From positions 1 to 49,828 of the forward strand of contig CBDDCL010000001.1 in assembly GCA_965226245.1 (NCBI GenBank): DNA of 49,828 nt, written 5' to 3'. Shown here piece by piece: positions 27,889 through 35,173 of the stretch (position 1 is its first letter; every line of letters begins with the position of its first letter). Origin of the DNA: CBDCYS01 sp965226245 (GTDB lineage: Bacteria > Acidobacteriota > Terriglobia > Bryobacterales > UBA6623). A model generated the notes under the pieces. It made no database searches. It was given only the letters and a program-made list of their open reading frames with translations, and was not told the origin of the DNA. The position numbers were made by a program, and so were the translations under genes.

Positions 27889-27958
27889 GCCCTCAGATGA
27901 AGGCATGAAACTAACTTCATAGCTTTATTTGTTGGTGTGCGGCTCGCCCGTGGCGGGC

Positions 27959-28223
27959 TCATTCTGCGGCCTCCGCTGTCATCATCACGTCGATGTAATC
28001 GACGGGGCCGCCTGCGGCGTTCACGATGGGTCTGGCCAGCGTGTGCTGGTAAAAAGCCCGAAGGCGCGATTGGAAGCGGGACATCGGTCGGGGAGAGGCT
28101 GCGGCAGGTGATGTGGGCGAGGTCAGTTCCGACGACGCTGTCCGGCAGCCAGGAAGGGGCGTAGGTGATTTCAAGCAGCATACCGTTCCAGTCGAGACGA
28201 TGTATTTCAGTGTTGCGTTTCAT
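27959..28223 (-). pseudogene. Small plasmid protein with a frameshift at a T5/A5 run
   Basis: The start reads MKRNTEIHRLDWNGMLLEIT … LPDSVVGTDLAHITCRSLSP … PLPIAPSGF at 28223-28055. The end reads YQHTLARPIVNAAGGPVDYI DVMMTAEAAE and a stop at 27959, in the neighbouring frame. Removing one A from the run at 28051-28055 joins them into a single 87-residue protein. Its function is unknown. Together with the amber stop in the next gene it suggests decay here, or an error in a homopolymer. Confidence 0.6.
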
Positions 28224-28257
28224 GACGGTCTCCGTTCGGGGAATGGAAGAAGAGCGC

Positions 28258-28485
28258 CTAAGCACTCTCCCCCTGCGTTGCCTCGGGCTGTGCGGCGGTT
28301 TTCGCTTTCGGCGGGAAGGCCGCGTAGCGCTTGCCACCGATGAGCAGGGTCACGCCCTTGTCCTTCTTGTGGGCGAAGCCTGCGCCGACAGGCTTGCGGC
28401 CCTATTGGCCGGGCGCAGCGTTCTCGAAGATGTAGAAGTCGGGAACCTGTTTCGGCTTCGTGGTCGTTTCGGTTGTGGTTGTCAT
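28258..28485 (-). pseudogene. Small plasmid protein interrupted by an in-frame TAG
   Basis: From ATG 28485 it reads MTTTTETTTKPKQVPDFYIF ENAAPGQ, then TAG (28402-28404), then continues in the same frame GRKPVGAGFAHKKDKGVTLL IGGKRYAAFPPKAKTAAQPE … to a proper stop at 28258. The sequence after the stop is clearly coding in style (KKDKGVTLLIGGKRY). A single base change in a sense codon, or amber readthrough, explains it. The full protein would be about 75 residues; its function is unknown. Confidence 0.6.
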
Positions 28486-28879
28486 GGTCTTTCTCCTTTT
28501 TGCTATGACCCTTTCGGGCGATGCCTCAGATCAGCCAGCAGTCGGGCGCGGCGTCACACAGGAAAATTGGAGGAGACCTTCAGGGGGAACCGCGGCTTCC
28601 TGTTGACGCAAGGAGCGCACGCGAATGGCAGGGGGCTCGAACATGCCCGATGGGGGATTGCTCAGGAGAAAGCTGACGACACCGAAAAACCGGCCATGAA
28701 ACAGGGCCACGCCACGCGCTCAATCAAGACCGGGGCAGGGAAGTGCTCAAGGGGTGGCGGTCATTCACGGGTGCGGCGGTTTGGATTCCAGGAAATCGAA
28801 AGCCCGTCTCTGCCGGCGTTGGCAACGTACGGAGAGAATGAGGCCTGCGGCGGGCCTTATTCAGATTCAGAGAGTGAGT
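28486..28879. other. Non-coding gap between the plasmid block and the XamI-like operon
   Basis: No supported gene is visible on either strand over ~390 bp. The methyltransferase ends at 28880. The sequence has mixed, coding-like composition but no intact frame with family features. Confidence 0.4.
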
Positions 28880-30436
28880 TCAGCGAGCGCCTTGCTTCGC
28901 AGGGCGCTCGGTGGGCGGGAGGAGGGCGGCAATTCCTGGCACGGGGACATTGGCGAGCTCCTTCGGTTCGAGCTTGTGAAGGCCTCCGCCATACACGCGG
29001 CCCTCGCTGAGGAGCTGGTCAGGGGTGATCTCGTTGAGCACTTGCCAGACGTTGCGTATCAGGCCGGGATCGCGCACCAAGGCGCGGGCGAGAAGCGGCG
29101 TCGGATACATGGCAAGGTAGACATTCGCCACGGTTGCGCGGGAGCCGTTGAGGATGAAGCGAAACGGTCGGCCGCTTTTGGTGTCGCCGCGCCCGAGGTA
29201 GGTGCAGACGATGGGAGCGGGAGGACGATTTTCTTGGCCGTACCACAGGGAGCGATGCTGGCAGAGATACCGCTCGTGGAGTCCGCGAGCCTTGCCGTCT
29301 TCGAGGTAGGCGTGCAGGGCAGGGAAGCGGCGTTTGATTTCGTGCTCAAGGAGCTTGGTGTCGAGAAGGTACCGCCGCCGCTCGATCCTCGGGTTTCCAT
29401 GCTTGTCGGCTTCGATCTCATCGTGAGGCAGATAGCGGGGGCTCGGCAGGATGGGACTGAAGGCCTCCATCGGAAGGGCGTGCGCGTTGATCTCTTCTTC
29501 GGAGAGTATGAAATAGTCGTTGTGTCCGGTCGCAATGCCACGCTTGATCTTGAAGAAATCGGCGATGGTGGGAACGCCTGATCGTGTCCGGGTATCCGAG
29601 ACTGGAAAGCGGGTCCACTTGTGCTCATGCGCGAGGGCGCGGGCAGAGACCTTGCGCGAGAGTTTCGGCTCGAAAAGCGAACCGCCGAAAGTGAATGAGA
29701 CTTGGTGATCCTTGGGCGGCGGTGCCTTGCGGAACCAAACGACGGCCGAGGACACGAGGGCGTCGGCAAACTGAACGTCATTTGGGTCAAAACGGTGAAT
29801 GTGCAGGAGCGTGACGCGGTCGAGGAGATACCGCTTCACGATCTGCCCGTAGTTCACGTCCATGAACTCACTTGGTATGAGCCAGCCGGCGATGCCGCCG
29901 TCCGCCATCCATGCGTGGGAGAGCCCGAGGAAGTGGCAGTAAAGCCCCGCAAGGCCGCTGATTTTCATGCCGCTGGCTTGCTGCGTGCGGAGCTGGAGGC
30001 GACTCTTGTTGCCGTTCTCTAGGTGGTGGTGCCGCACGTATGGTGGATTGCAGATGATGAGGTTGAAGCGGGGGGAAGGGTCCGCGTGTGTGAAATCGGC
30101 AAGCTTCATCGCAAGGCCGGTGTCTTTCCACAAGCGCGCCGCGGGCGTGCCGTAGTGCGGGTCGATCTCGAAACCGTGGGCTTCGGCGATCTGCGTTTTC
30201 GGGAAAACTTTGCAGAGCGCGGAATAGAAGGAGCCGGTCCCGATCGCAGGGTCGAGAAAATGCGCCTTCGCGCCGGGGGGGAGAAGGGTAGCGGCGTATT
30301 TGAGGATGTTCTGGGCAAGCGCGGTCGGCGTTGCAAACTGGCCGAGGCGGTTTCGTTCGGCCTGCGTCTTCTGGCCGTCGAGGTTGGACTGAAGGGAAAT
30401 GCGTTGCTGTTCAAGCGTGTCGATTGGGTGATGCAT
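28880..30436 (-). CDS. N6-adenine DNA methyltransferase of the XamI-like system
   Basis: This encodes 518 residues. The class I methyltransferase fold has motif I (FLDPAIGTGSFYSALC, residues ~60-75) and catalytic motif IV (IICNPPYVRHHH, ~130), so it methylates adenine N6. The C-terminal half (…FFKIKRGIATGHNDYFILSE…) is the target-recognition region found in this gamma-class family. It starts 2 bp after the endonuclease stop, in one operon with it. It would protect host sites from the enzyme encoded at 30439. It is intact. Confidence 0.88.
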   Translation of the reverse strand: MHHPIDTLEQQRISLQSNLDGQKTQAERNRLGQFATPTALAQNILKYAATLLPPGAKAHFLDPAIGTGSFYSALCKVFPKTQIAEAHGFEIDPHYGTPAARLWKDTGLAMKLADFTHADPSPRFNLIICNPPYVRHHHLENGNKSRLQLRTQQASGMKISGLAGLYCHFLGLSHAWMADGGIAGWLIPSEFMDVNYGQIVKRYLLDRVTLLHIHRFDPNDVQFADALVSSAVVWFRKAPPPKDHQVSFTFGGSLFEPKLSRKVSARALAHEHKWTRFPVSDTRTRSGVPTIADFFKIKRGIATGHNDYFILSEEEINAHALPMEAFSPILPSPRYLPHDEIEADKHGNPRIERRRYLLDTKLLEHEIKRRFPALHAYLEDGKARGLHERYLCQHRSLWYGQENRPPAPIVCTYLGRGDTKSGRPFRFILNGSRATVANVYLAMYPTPLLARALVRDPGLIRNVWQVLNEITPDQLLSEGRVYGGGLHKLEPKELANVPVPGIAALLPPTERPAKQGAR

Positions 30437-30438
30437 GA

Positions 30439-31419
30439 TCAGATTCCAAAAAGGGCGAAGTCGTCGATGCGGTGTTCCCAGACCCAGTCAATGCCCTCGG
30501 CGGCCTCGTAGCCGAGATATCCGGTGTCGAAGTAGCCGCACAGGAAAAGATTGAACTGGACCTTGTTGCCGTAGGTGTTGCGGAGCTGCGCCATTTTCAT
30601 GGCTTCTTCCTTGCGGCGCTTGTTGGTGTTGGTGAAATCGCCTGCTGATTTCGCCTCGAAGAAAATCGGGAACTCTCCCGCCTTGGCTTCCTTCGGCATG
30701 ATGACCGCGTCGATCGGGATATTGACGCTCTGCACGCCGCCTTCGAGCTTGACGGGGACGTTCGTGCGAAAGCTGAAGGTGCCTGGCGGCATGGCGTCGA
30801 AGCGTGTGCCGTCTCCTCCGGGGAGTTGCTTGTAGCTGCGCGCCTCAAGCCAGGCTTTGACGGCCGCGAGCTGGCGCTTCTCCTGGGCGTTGCGGATTAT
30901 CGGATTGGCGACGGAACCGCAAAGACGGTCAGCCACGATAGTGGCGGCGCGGTGGATCTCCGTCTCGGTTGGCGGTTCTTTCCTGGTGAGCCAGACGAAA
31001 ATATCCGGGTCGGCCAGTTTCTCGATGATGGTGGCGATTTTCGCGAGCTGGAGGTCAACCTCGGCCGCTTTCATGCGGGCCGGGAGCTTCCCCCGCTCCA
31101 TTGTCTTGACGAGATTGGTTGGGACGCCGGCCAGGCCGATGAGCCGGTCCACGGCGAGGGGCGGGCAGGTGGACATACGAAGCGTCGGGAGGATCTCCGG
31201 ATGCTTGCGCATGAGGCCAGGCTGAATGTTCGTGATGTTGTCGGTCGCATGAAGCGCCGCTTCAACGTCCTTGGTCGTCTGGACACGGGTGGTGCGGAAG
31301 GCCTGCGGCGCGAATTTCATAAACCAGTCGTTGTACATATCGACGGACTGGACGATGTCGGCTTTCCACTGCTGCGGTTTGTCGAGGTTTACGGGCATTC
31401 TTAGCTTCGGCTTCTTCAC
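30439..31419 (-). CDS. XamI-family restriction endonuclease
   Basis: This encodes 326 residues. The overall sequence fits the XamI restriction family, whose known member recognises GTCGAC. The presumed PD-(D/E)xK centre is NIPIDAVIMPKE … FPIFFEAKSAGDFTNTNKR (residues ~225-260), with Asp, Glu and Lys in the expected order. I chose GTG 31419 as start because it overlaps the TGA of the small RHH gene by 4 bases; a GTG at 31449 would add 10 residues. The methyltransferase gene follows directly. The target site is inferred from the family, and two GTCGAC sites lie in the operon promoter. Confidence 0.8.
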   Translation of the reverse strand: MKKPKLRMPVNLDKPQQWKADIVQSVDMYNDWFMKFAPQAFRTTRVQTTKDVEAALHATDNITNIQPGLMRKHPEILPTLRMSTCPPLAVDRLIGLAGVPTNLVKTMERGKLPARMKAAEVDLQLAKIATIIEKLADPDIFVWLTRKEPPTETEIHRAATIVADRLCGSVANPIIRNAQEKRQLAAVKAWLEARSYKQLPGGDGTRFDAMPPGTFSFRTNVPVKLEGGVQSVNIPIDAVIMPKEAKAGEFPIFFEAKSAGDFTNTNKRRKEEAMKMAQLRNTYGNKVQFNLFLCGYFDTGYLGYEAAEGIDWVWEHRIDDFALFGI

Positions 31420-31592
31420 GCGGTTTTCTTGGCCTTGTAGAGCGTCCACATTTCTCCGAAGAGCTTGCGGAGCGACAGGTTCCGTTTCGCGGCCTCGACC
31501 TTTACCTCGGCGGCGAGGGATGGCGGCAGGCTGAAGCCAACGATCTGGCGTGTTTTAGGCTCCCGGCGCTGTGGTTCAGTTTTCTTGCTCAT
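31416..31592 (-). CDS. Small ribbon-helix-helix-like protein leading the restriction operon
   Basis: This encodes 58 residues (MSKKTEPQRREPKTRQIVGF SLPPSLAAEVKVEAAKRNLS LRKLFGEMWTLYKAKKTA in three parts). The pattern IVGFSLPPSLAAEV…NLSLRKLFGEMW fits a ribbon-helix-helix fold. It is first in the operon, overlaps the endonuclease start and follows a near-palindromic promoter. It is a good candidate for a controller that delays endonuclease expression. That role is inferred; it is not a classical HTH C protein. Confidence 0.65.
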   Translation of the reverse strand: MSKKTEPQRREPKTRQIVGFSLPPSLAAEVKVEAAKRNLSLRKLFGEMWTLYKAKKTA

Positions 31593-31600
31593 GAAGAACT

Positions 31601-31640
31601 AGTATGTCGACTTGTCGACATCGCGTCAATGGAATAAAAT
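31601..31640. promoter_or_regulatory. Divergent promoters with two GTCGAC sites in the spacer
   Basis: On the minus strand TTGACG (31629-31624), a 17-bp spacer and CATACT (31606-31601) form a sigma70-like promoter for the restriction operon. The spacer contains GTCGAC at 31614-31619, and a second at 31606-31611 touches the -10. On the plus strand TTGTCG (31612-31617), 17 bp and TAAAAT (31635-31640) form a divergent promoter for the genes at 31668. The two hexamers form a near-palindrome ATGTCGACTTGTCGACAT. Either the methyltransferase or the RHH protein could act here. Confidence 0.7.
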
Positions 31641-31667
31641 GAACGCGACGGCAGGAAAGGGCGCTTC

Positions 31668-31832
31668 ATGTTCAGCGGCGAGAAAGAGGACATAATGAGT
31701 GGGATGTCGGCTGGCGTCGCAAACAACGATCAAATAAATCGCGTGCGAGCGCTGCTCGTGGAGCTGGAATGGACTGAGTCGGACGCCTGGATTCGGATCG
31801 GGGAGTTCCTGAAATGTTCCAGAGCACGCTGA
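31668..31832 (+). CDS. Small protein divergent from the restriction operon
   Basis: This encodes 54 residues (MFSGEKEDIMSGMSAGVANN…RVRALLVELEWTESDAWIRI GEFLKCSRAR). It starts at ATG 31668 after an AGGAAAGG site and has a divergent promoter. It overlaps the next small gene by 19 bases. The helix ALLVELEWTESDAWIRIGEF looks genuine. The family is unknown. Confidence 0.45.
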   Translation: MFSGEKEDIMSGMSAGVANNDQINRVRALLVELEWTESDAWIRIGEFLKCSRAR

Positions 31833-31921
31833 CGCAAGAGACGCCCACCTTTGCTTCTATGCCGGCTGAGGAAGCAGCCGAACTGATCCGCGAACTGGAG
31901 CGCATCCTGGCGGAGGAGTAA
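31814..31921 (+). CDS. Very small acidic protein coupled to the preceding gene
   Basis: This encodes 35 residues (MFQSTLTQETPTFASMPAEE AAELIRELERILAEE in two parts), acidic and helical at the end. It overlaps the previous gene in another frame. It could be a regulatory peptide or chance. The tidy amphipathic helix and operon-like position give modest support. Confidence 0.35.
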   Translation: MFQSTLTQETPTFASMPAEEAAELIRELERILAEE

Positions 31922-31950
31922 GTGGGTCAACGTGAGGGACCGTTCAGAAT

Positions 31951-32061
31951 ATGCGATTGATTCATTCCTCCGATCTCCAGATCGGCAAAGTGTTCATGGA
32001 TTTCTATTTTGTCCTGCTGACCATCAAGAAAGCACTGGAAGGTGTTCGACCTGTCCGGTGA
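31951..32061 (+). pseudogene. Start of an Mre11/SbcD-like nuclease, rest lost
   Basis: The reading begins MRLIHSSDLQIGKVF, the characteristic first strand and metal-binding Asp of metallophosphoesterases of the SbcD/Mre11 kind (usually MR.LH.SD.Q.G). After ~15 residues it runs into unrelated sequence and stops at 32061. It is probably the broken partner of SbcC-like ATPase genes; a matching ATPase fragment is at 1582-2463. Confidence 0.45.
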
Positions 32062-32150
32062 TGGCCTCGCGCAATCCTTCCAGCAGCCCTTCCAGATGCG
32101 CCATGCGCTCGCGCAGTTCGCCCCAGGCGTGACGTTTGCCGCCCGGCCAT
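32023..32150 (-). pseudogene. C-terminal fragment of an unidentified gene
   Basis: It reads WPGGKRHAWGELRERMAHLE GLLEGLREAITGQVEHLPVLS and a stop at 32023-32025, a convincing helical protein end with no start in reach. It overlaps the nuclease fragment antisense. The family is unknown to me. Confidence 0.35.
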
Positions 32151-32200
32151 GTTGCTCCCGCCTCGCCGCTACGCGGCCCGCAGAACGCCACCTGAGCCCC

Positions 32201-32344
32201 TCACGATAGCCCACTTAGCCGGACACGGGGCAGTGCGATTCGATAGCCCTCGCCTGGCCTCGCTTCGCGGATCGCCTTCACCGGGCCATCCAGATCGGCC
32301 AAGGCTTGACCGATGGGAACCAAGCCGTCTCGTTTTCGCGCCAT
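32201..32344 (-). pseudogene. N-terminal fragment of a RepA-like protein
   Basis: It starts MARKRDGLVPIGQALADLDG PVKAIREA at ATG 32344 and then turns into unrelated sequence, stopping at 32201. The first 28 residues match the repA fragment at 24549 (ELVPIGDVLSDLGGPVKAIREA) almost residue for residue. Confidence 0.6.
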
Positions 32345-32592
32345 GGCTTATTCTCCCACAGGACCCAGACGCCGATAGACATTTTTAAGGTGAAGCTGAC
32401 CCTTCCCGTGCGACCGACCTCCAGCTAAGAAAATTCAATCCTACGCAATTTCTATAATGCATACTTGCAACAAAGCAGAATTGAATCTGTGCATGTATTC
32501 AATCCTGCAAATAAGAGGCCGCCATTGTCAGCCAGAAAGGGGATTGGACAGCGGTCGATCCCAAACCTTGCAAACAGCTGATATGAGGCCTC
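32345..32592. other. AT-rich non-coding region before the toxin-antitoxin operon
   Basis: No gene is seen. It is markedly more AT-rich than its neighbours (around 32430-32520), a typical accessory-gene boundary. Confidence 0.4.
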
Positions 32593-32625
32593 TTGATTCA
32601 GTGTTTAATCTGGTCTATATTAGAC
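32593..32625 (+). promoter_or_regulatory. phd-vapC promoter with palindromic operator
   Basis: TTGATT (32593-32598), a 17-bp spacer and TATATT (32616-32621) form a strong sigma70-type promoter. The palindrome GTCTATATTAGAC (32613-32625) covers the -10, as expected for an antitoxin operator in an autoregulated module. A GGAGGG site precedes the ATG at 32650. Confidence 0.75.
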
Positions 32626-32649
32626 TACTACGAATCGATTGGAGGGTAT

Positions 32650-32922
32650 ATGACCAAGCCCCATCGCGTCTGGACCGTCGCCGAGGCCAAGGCGCGCCTG
32701 TCTGAGATCCTGCGTCTTGCCGAAGAAGAGGGGCCGCAGCATATCGGCGCACGCAACCCGTTCGTCGTTGTGCCCGCCCCCGTATGGCATGCAAAAACGC
32801 GAACACGGAAACCTCTCGGCCAGTGGCTAGTTGATAACATTCCGCGTGGGATAGAGCTTGAAATCCCGAGCCGTCGTGAGACAGGACGTGAGATTCCATT
32901 CGTCGACGGGCAAGGCGCGTGA
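32650..32922 (+). CDS. Phd/YefM-type antitoxin
   Basis: This encodes 90 residues. The N-terminus MTKPHRVWTVAEAKARLSEI LRLAEEEGPQHIGARNPFVV follows the Phd/YefM pattern (W.v.eAKarLsei). The C-terminal half (KPLGQWLVDNIPRGIELEIP SRRE) would wrap the toxin. It binds the palindrome upstream and represses the operon. ATG 32650 fits both the ribosome site and the domain start. It overlaps vapC by 4 bases. Confidence 0.85.
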   Translation: MTKPHRVWTVAEAKARLSEILRLAEEEGPQHIGARNPFVVVPAPVWHAKTRTRKPLGQWLVDNIPRGIELEIPSRRETGREIPFVDGQGA

Positions 32923-33338
32923 CCGGATTTCTACTAGACACCAATGTGGTCTCGGAGCTAACGAAAGAGTCGCCGGCCCCGGAGGTCACCGCATTCCTAT
33001 CGAAACAGGACGATCTGTGGCTGTCGCCGGTCGTGCTGCATGAGCTGGAATTCGGCTTGCAACTCCTCCCACAGGGACGTCGTCGAGACGGCTTGCGGCA
33101 AGCCCTGTTGAAATTCATAGAGGAGTACGAAGACCAGGTCCTGCCGGTGAAACGTAAAGAGGCGGAGTGGGCCGCCCGGCTTCGAGCGCAAGCTCACCTG
33201 TCCGGGCGCGTGCTGCATCTGGGTGATGCGTTGATCGCTGGGACAGCCAAAGCCCACCACCTCTCGATCGCAACGCGGAATATAGGGGACTTCGACGGAC
33301 TGGACGTCGAAGTCATCAACCCCTGGGAAACACCGTAA
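32919..33338 (+). CDS. vapC: VapC-type PIN-domain toxin
   Basis: This encodes 139 residues starting with GTG, which overlaps the antitoxin stop (GTGA). The PIN-domain acidic residues are visible: FLLDTNVVSE (D7), VLHELEFGL (E ~42) and HLGDALIAGTA (D ~107), with a final Asp in ATRNIGDFDGL. Such toxins cut specific RNAs, often initiator tRNA, until bound by the antitoxin. It is intact. Confidence 0.88.
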   Translation: MTGFLLDTNVVSELTKESPAPEVTAFLSKQDDLWLSPVVLHELEFGLQLLPQGRRRDGLRQALLKFIEEYEDQVLPVKRKEAEWAARLRAQAHLSGRVLHLGDALIAGTAKAHHLSIATRNIGDFDGLDVEVINPWETP

Positions 33339-33353
33339 CCACCATCACTGAAA

Positions 33354-35162
33354 ATGATATCGAGCAAGCCGCCCTATAACGGGTTCGCCGGCATGGCGGT
33401 GGACGAGGAACGCGATCTGTCAGACGCGTACCGGATGACGACGCGCGTGCGCCGGCCCGAGGGCCAGGGATTGAATGACCTCTACGTTCGCTTCTTCCGT
33501 ATGGCCGAGCGGCGCATCATCGAGAAGACGGGCCGGGGCGTGGTCTGCTTCATCTCCAACTATTCCTGGCTCGACGGGCTGTCGTTCACGGGGATGCGGG
33601 AGCGCTATCTGGACGCGTTCGACGCGGTCCGGGTCGACTGCCTGAACGGCGACAAGTACAAGACCGGTAAGGTCGCGCCGGACGGGTCGTCGGACCCGAG
33701 CATTTTTTCAACCCCGAGCGACCCGGTCGGTATCCAGGTCGGCACCGCTATCGCGACGTTGGTGCGTAAGGGCGATCATGCCCCGGCCGGTGAGGTCGGC
33801 TTTCGGCATCTCTGGGGGCAGGCCAAGCACGCGGAACTGATGGCCACGGCGGGGACGGCACCGCGCACGCTCTATGACAGCATCGAGCCGGTGCTGCCAC
33901 TCGGACTGCCCTTCGTGCCAATGGCGGTGAGCGAAGACTGGTTCGGCTGGCCGGCGCTGCCAGAGCTGTTCCCGGCGTCGTTTCCCGGCGTGAAGACCAG
34001 CCGCGACGGGTTTCTCGTCGATATCGATCTCGACCGCCTACGGGCGCGCGTTGCGGATTATTTTGATGCGGGTTTGAGCCATGAAGACATCGCCCAGCGC
34101 TATCCGGGCGTGATGAAAACCACGGCACGGTTCAACGCCCGCAAGGTGCGCGACGCACTGCTCGCGCGCAGCGGGCCGGATGACAGCGGCTTCATCCGCT
34201 TCGCCTACCGACCATTCGATATCCGATGGCTCTATTGGGAAGCAGAGACGAAGCTGCTCGACGAAAAGCGCGCCGACTACCGGCCGCATGTGTTCGAGGG
34301 GAATCTGTGGCTTGAAGTGCGCGAACGAGAAGCCAAGGAAGATTTCTCGCGCGGAACCCTGGTTCGCTTTATTGGAGACAACTTCGGAAGCGGGCTGTCA
34401 AGTTTCTTTCCCCTGTGGCTCCGCGAAGACGGCCTCGGAGCCCAGAGCGACGGGTCGCACCGTGCCAATCTGTCGGGTACCGCTCAACGCTATCTCGACC
34501 GTCTGAACCTCGGTGTCGAAGACCTGTTCCACCACGTTCTCGCTGTATTGCACGAGCCCGCCTACCGCGAGGCCAACGCCGGGGCGCTCAGGATGGAATG
34601 GCCGCGCATCCCGCTTCCAGGTTGGCCCGATGGCAATGCCGGAGAGGCGGCGGAGGCGCTCGCCAGGTCGGCGGCGCGGGGCCGCGAACTCGCCCGTCTG
34701 CTCGACCCAGAAACGCCGGTGCCTGGCGTCACCCAAGGCGCGTTGCGCCCGGAGATCGCGACCATCGCCGTCCCCGCGACCCTCGGCGGGCACAACAGGA
34801 CCGGCGACGACTTCGCGCTGACGGCGGGATGGGGGCATTACGGATCGGGAGAGGCCGTGATGCCTGGCCAGGGGCGGGTTGTCGAACGTGCCCTGACACC
34901 GGCGGACCGCGCCGCCATGGGCGACACTGTCGCCACCCTCGGTGCGACCACCTTCGACATCCACCTAAACAGCAACGCCTTCTGGTGTAACGTCCCAGTT
35001 GGCGTCTGGACCTACAAGCTTGGCGGCTATCAGGTCCTCAAGAAATGGCTCTCCTACCGCGAGCGAGCCATCCTCAAACGCCCGCTCTCGGACAAGGAAG
35101 TCCAGTACTTCACCGATACCGCGCGGCGGATCGCGGCGATTGTGCAGTTAGTGGACACGTAA
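33354..35162 (+). pseudogene. Type ISP restriction-modification enzyme, 5' half missing
   Basis: This encodes 602 residues. It begins exactly at the methyltransferase motif IV (SKPPYNGFAGMAVDEERDLS, normally NPPYNGF) and continues with the coupler/target-recognition part of type ISP enzymes (VCFISNYSWLDGLSFTGMRE; RFAYRPFDIRWLYWE; FDIHLNSNAFWCNVPVGVWT; YQVLKKWLSYRERAILKRPL). The Mrr-like nuclease, the helicase and methyltransferase motif I, normally ~900 residues, are absent, and the catalytic Asn has become Lys or been lost. It directly follows vapC, so a recombination joined vapC to the middle of this gene. The product cannot cut or methylate, but it might still recognise DNA. It lies in an operon with the SIR2 gene, 11 bp upstream. 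Confidence 0.8.
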
Positions 35163-35173
35163 GCAGGCTCGCG

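Larger units (their letters stand above)
25246..27927. repeat. Dispersed ATGAAG…TTGAA repeats in rep/par intergenic regions
   Basis: Similar motifs occur in four gaps: 25246-25275 (CTTCATAACTTCATTTAAAG), 26517-26545 (GTTATGAAGCTTTGAACC), 27479-27530 (CGTAGCTTCATTGGTTCATT and CTATGAAGGTTTGAAA) and 27896-27927 (GATGAAGGCATGAAAC and AACTTCATAGCTTTATT). They sit upstream of repA, parA and the gene at 27532, and next to oriV. They are probable ParG operators or centromere sites. Confidence 0.6.

Noticed and set aside
35045..35173. A longer start for the SIR2 gene
   Set aside because: It overlaps the end of the type ISP gene in another frame; the ATG at 35174 begins the conserved region after the ISP stop.
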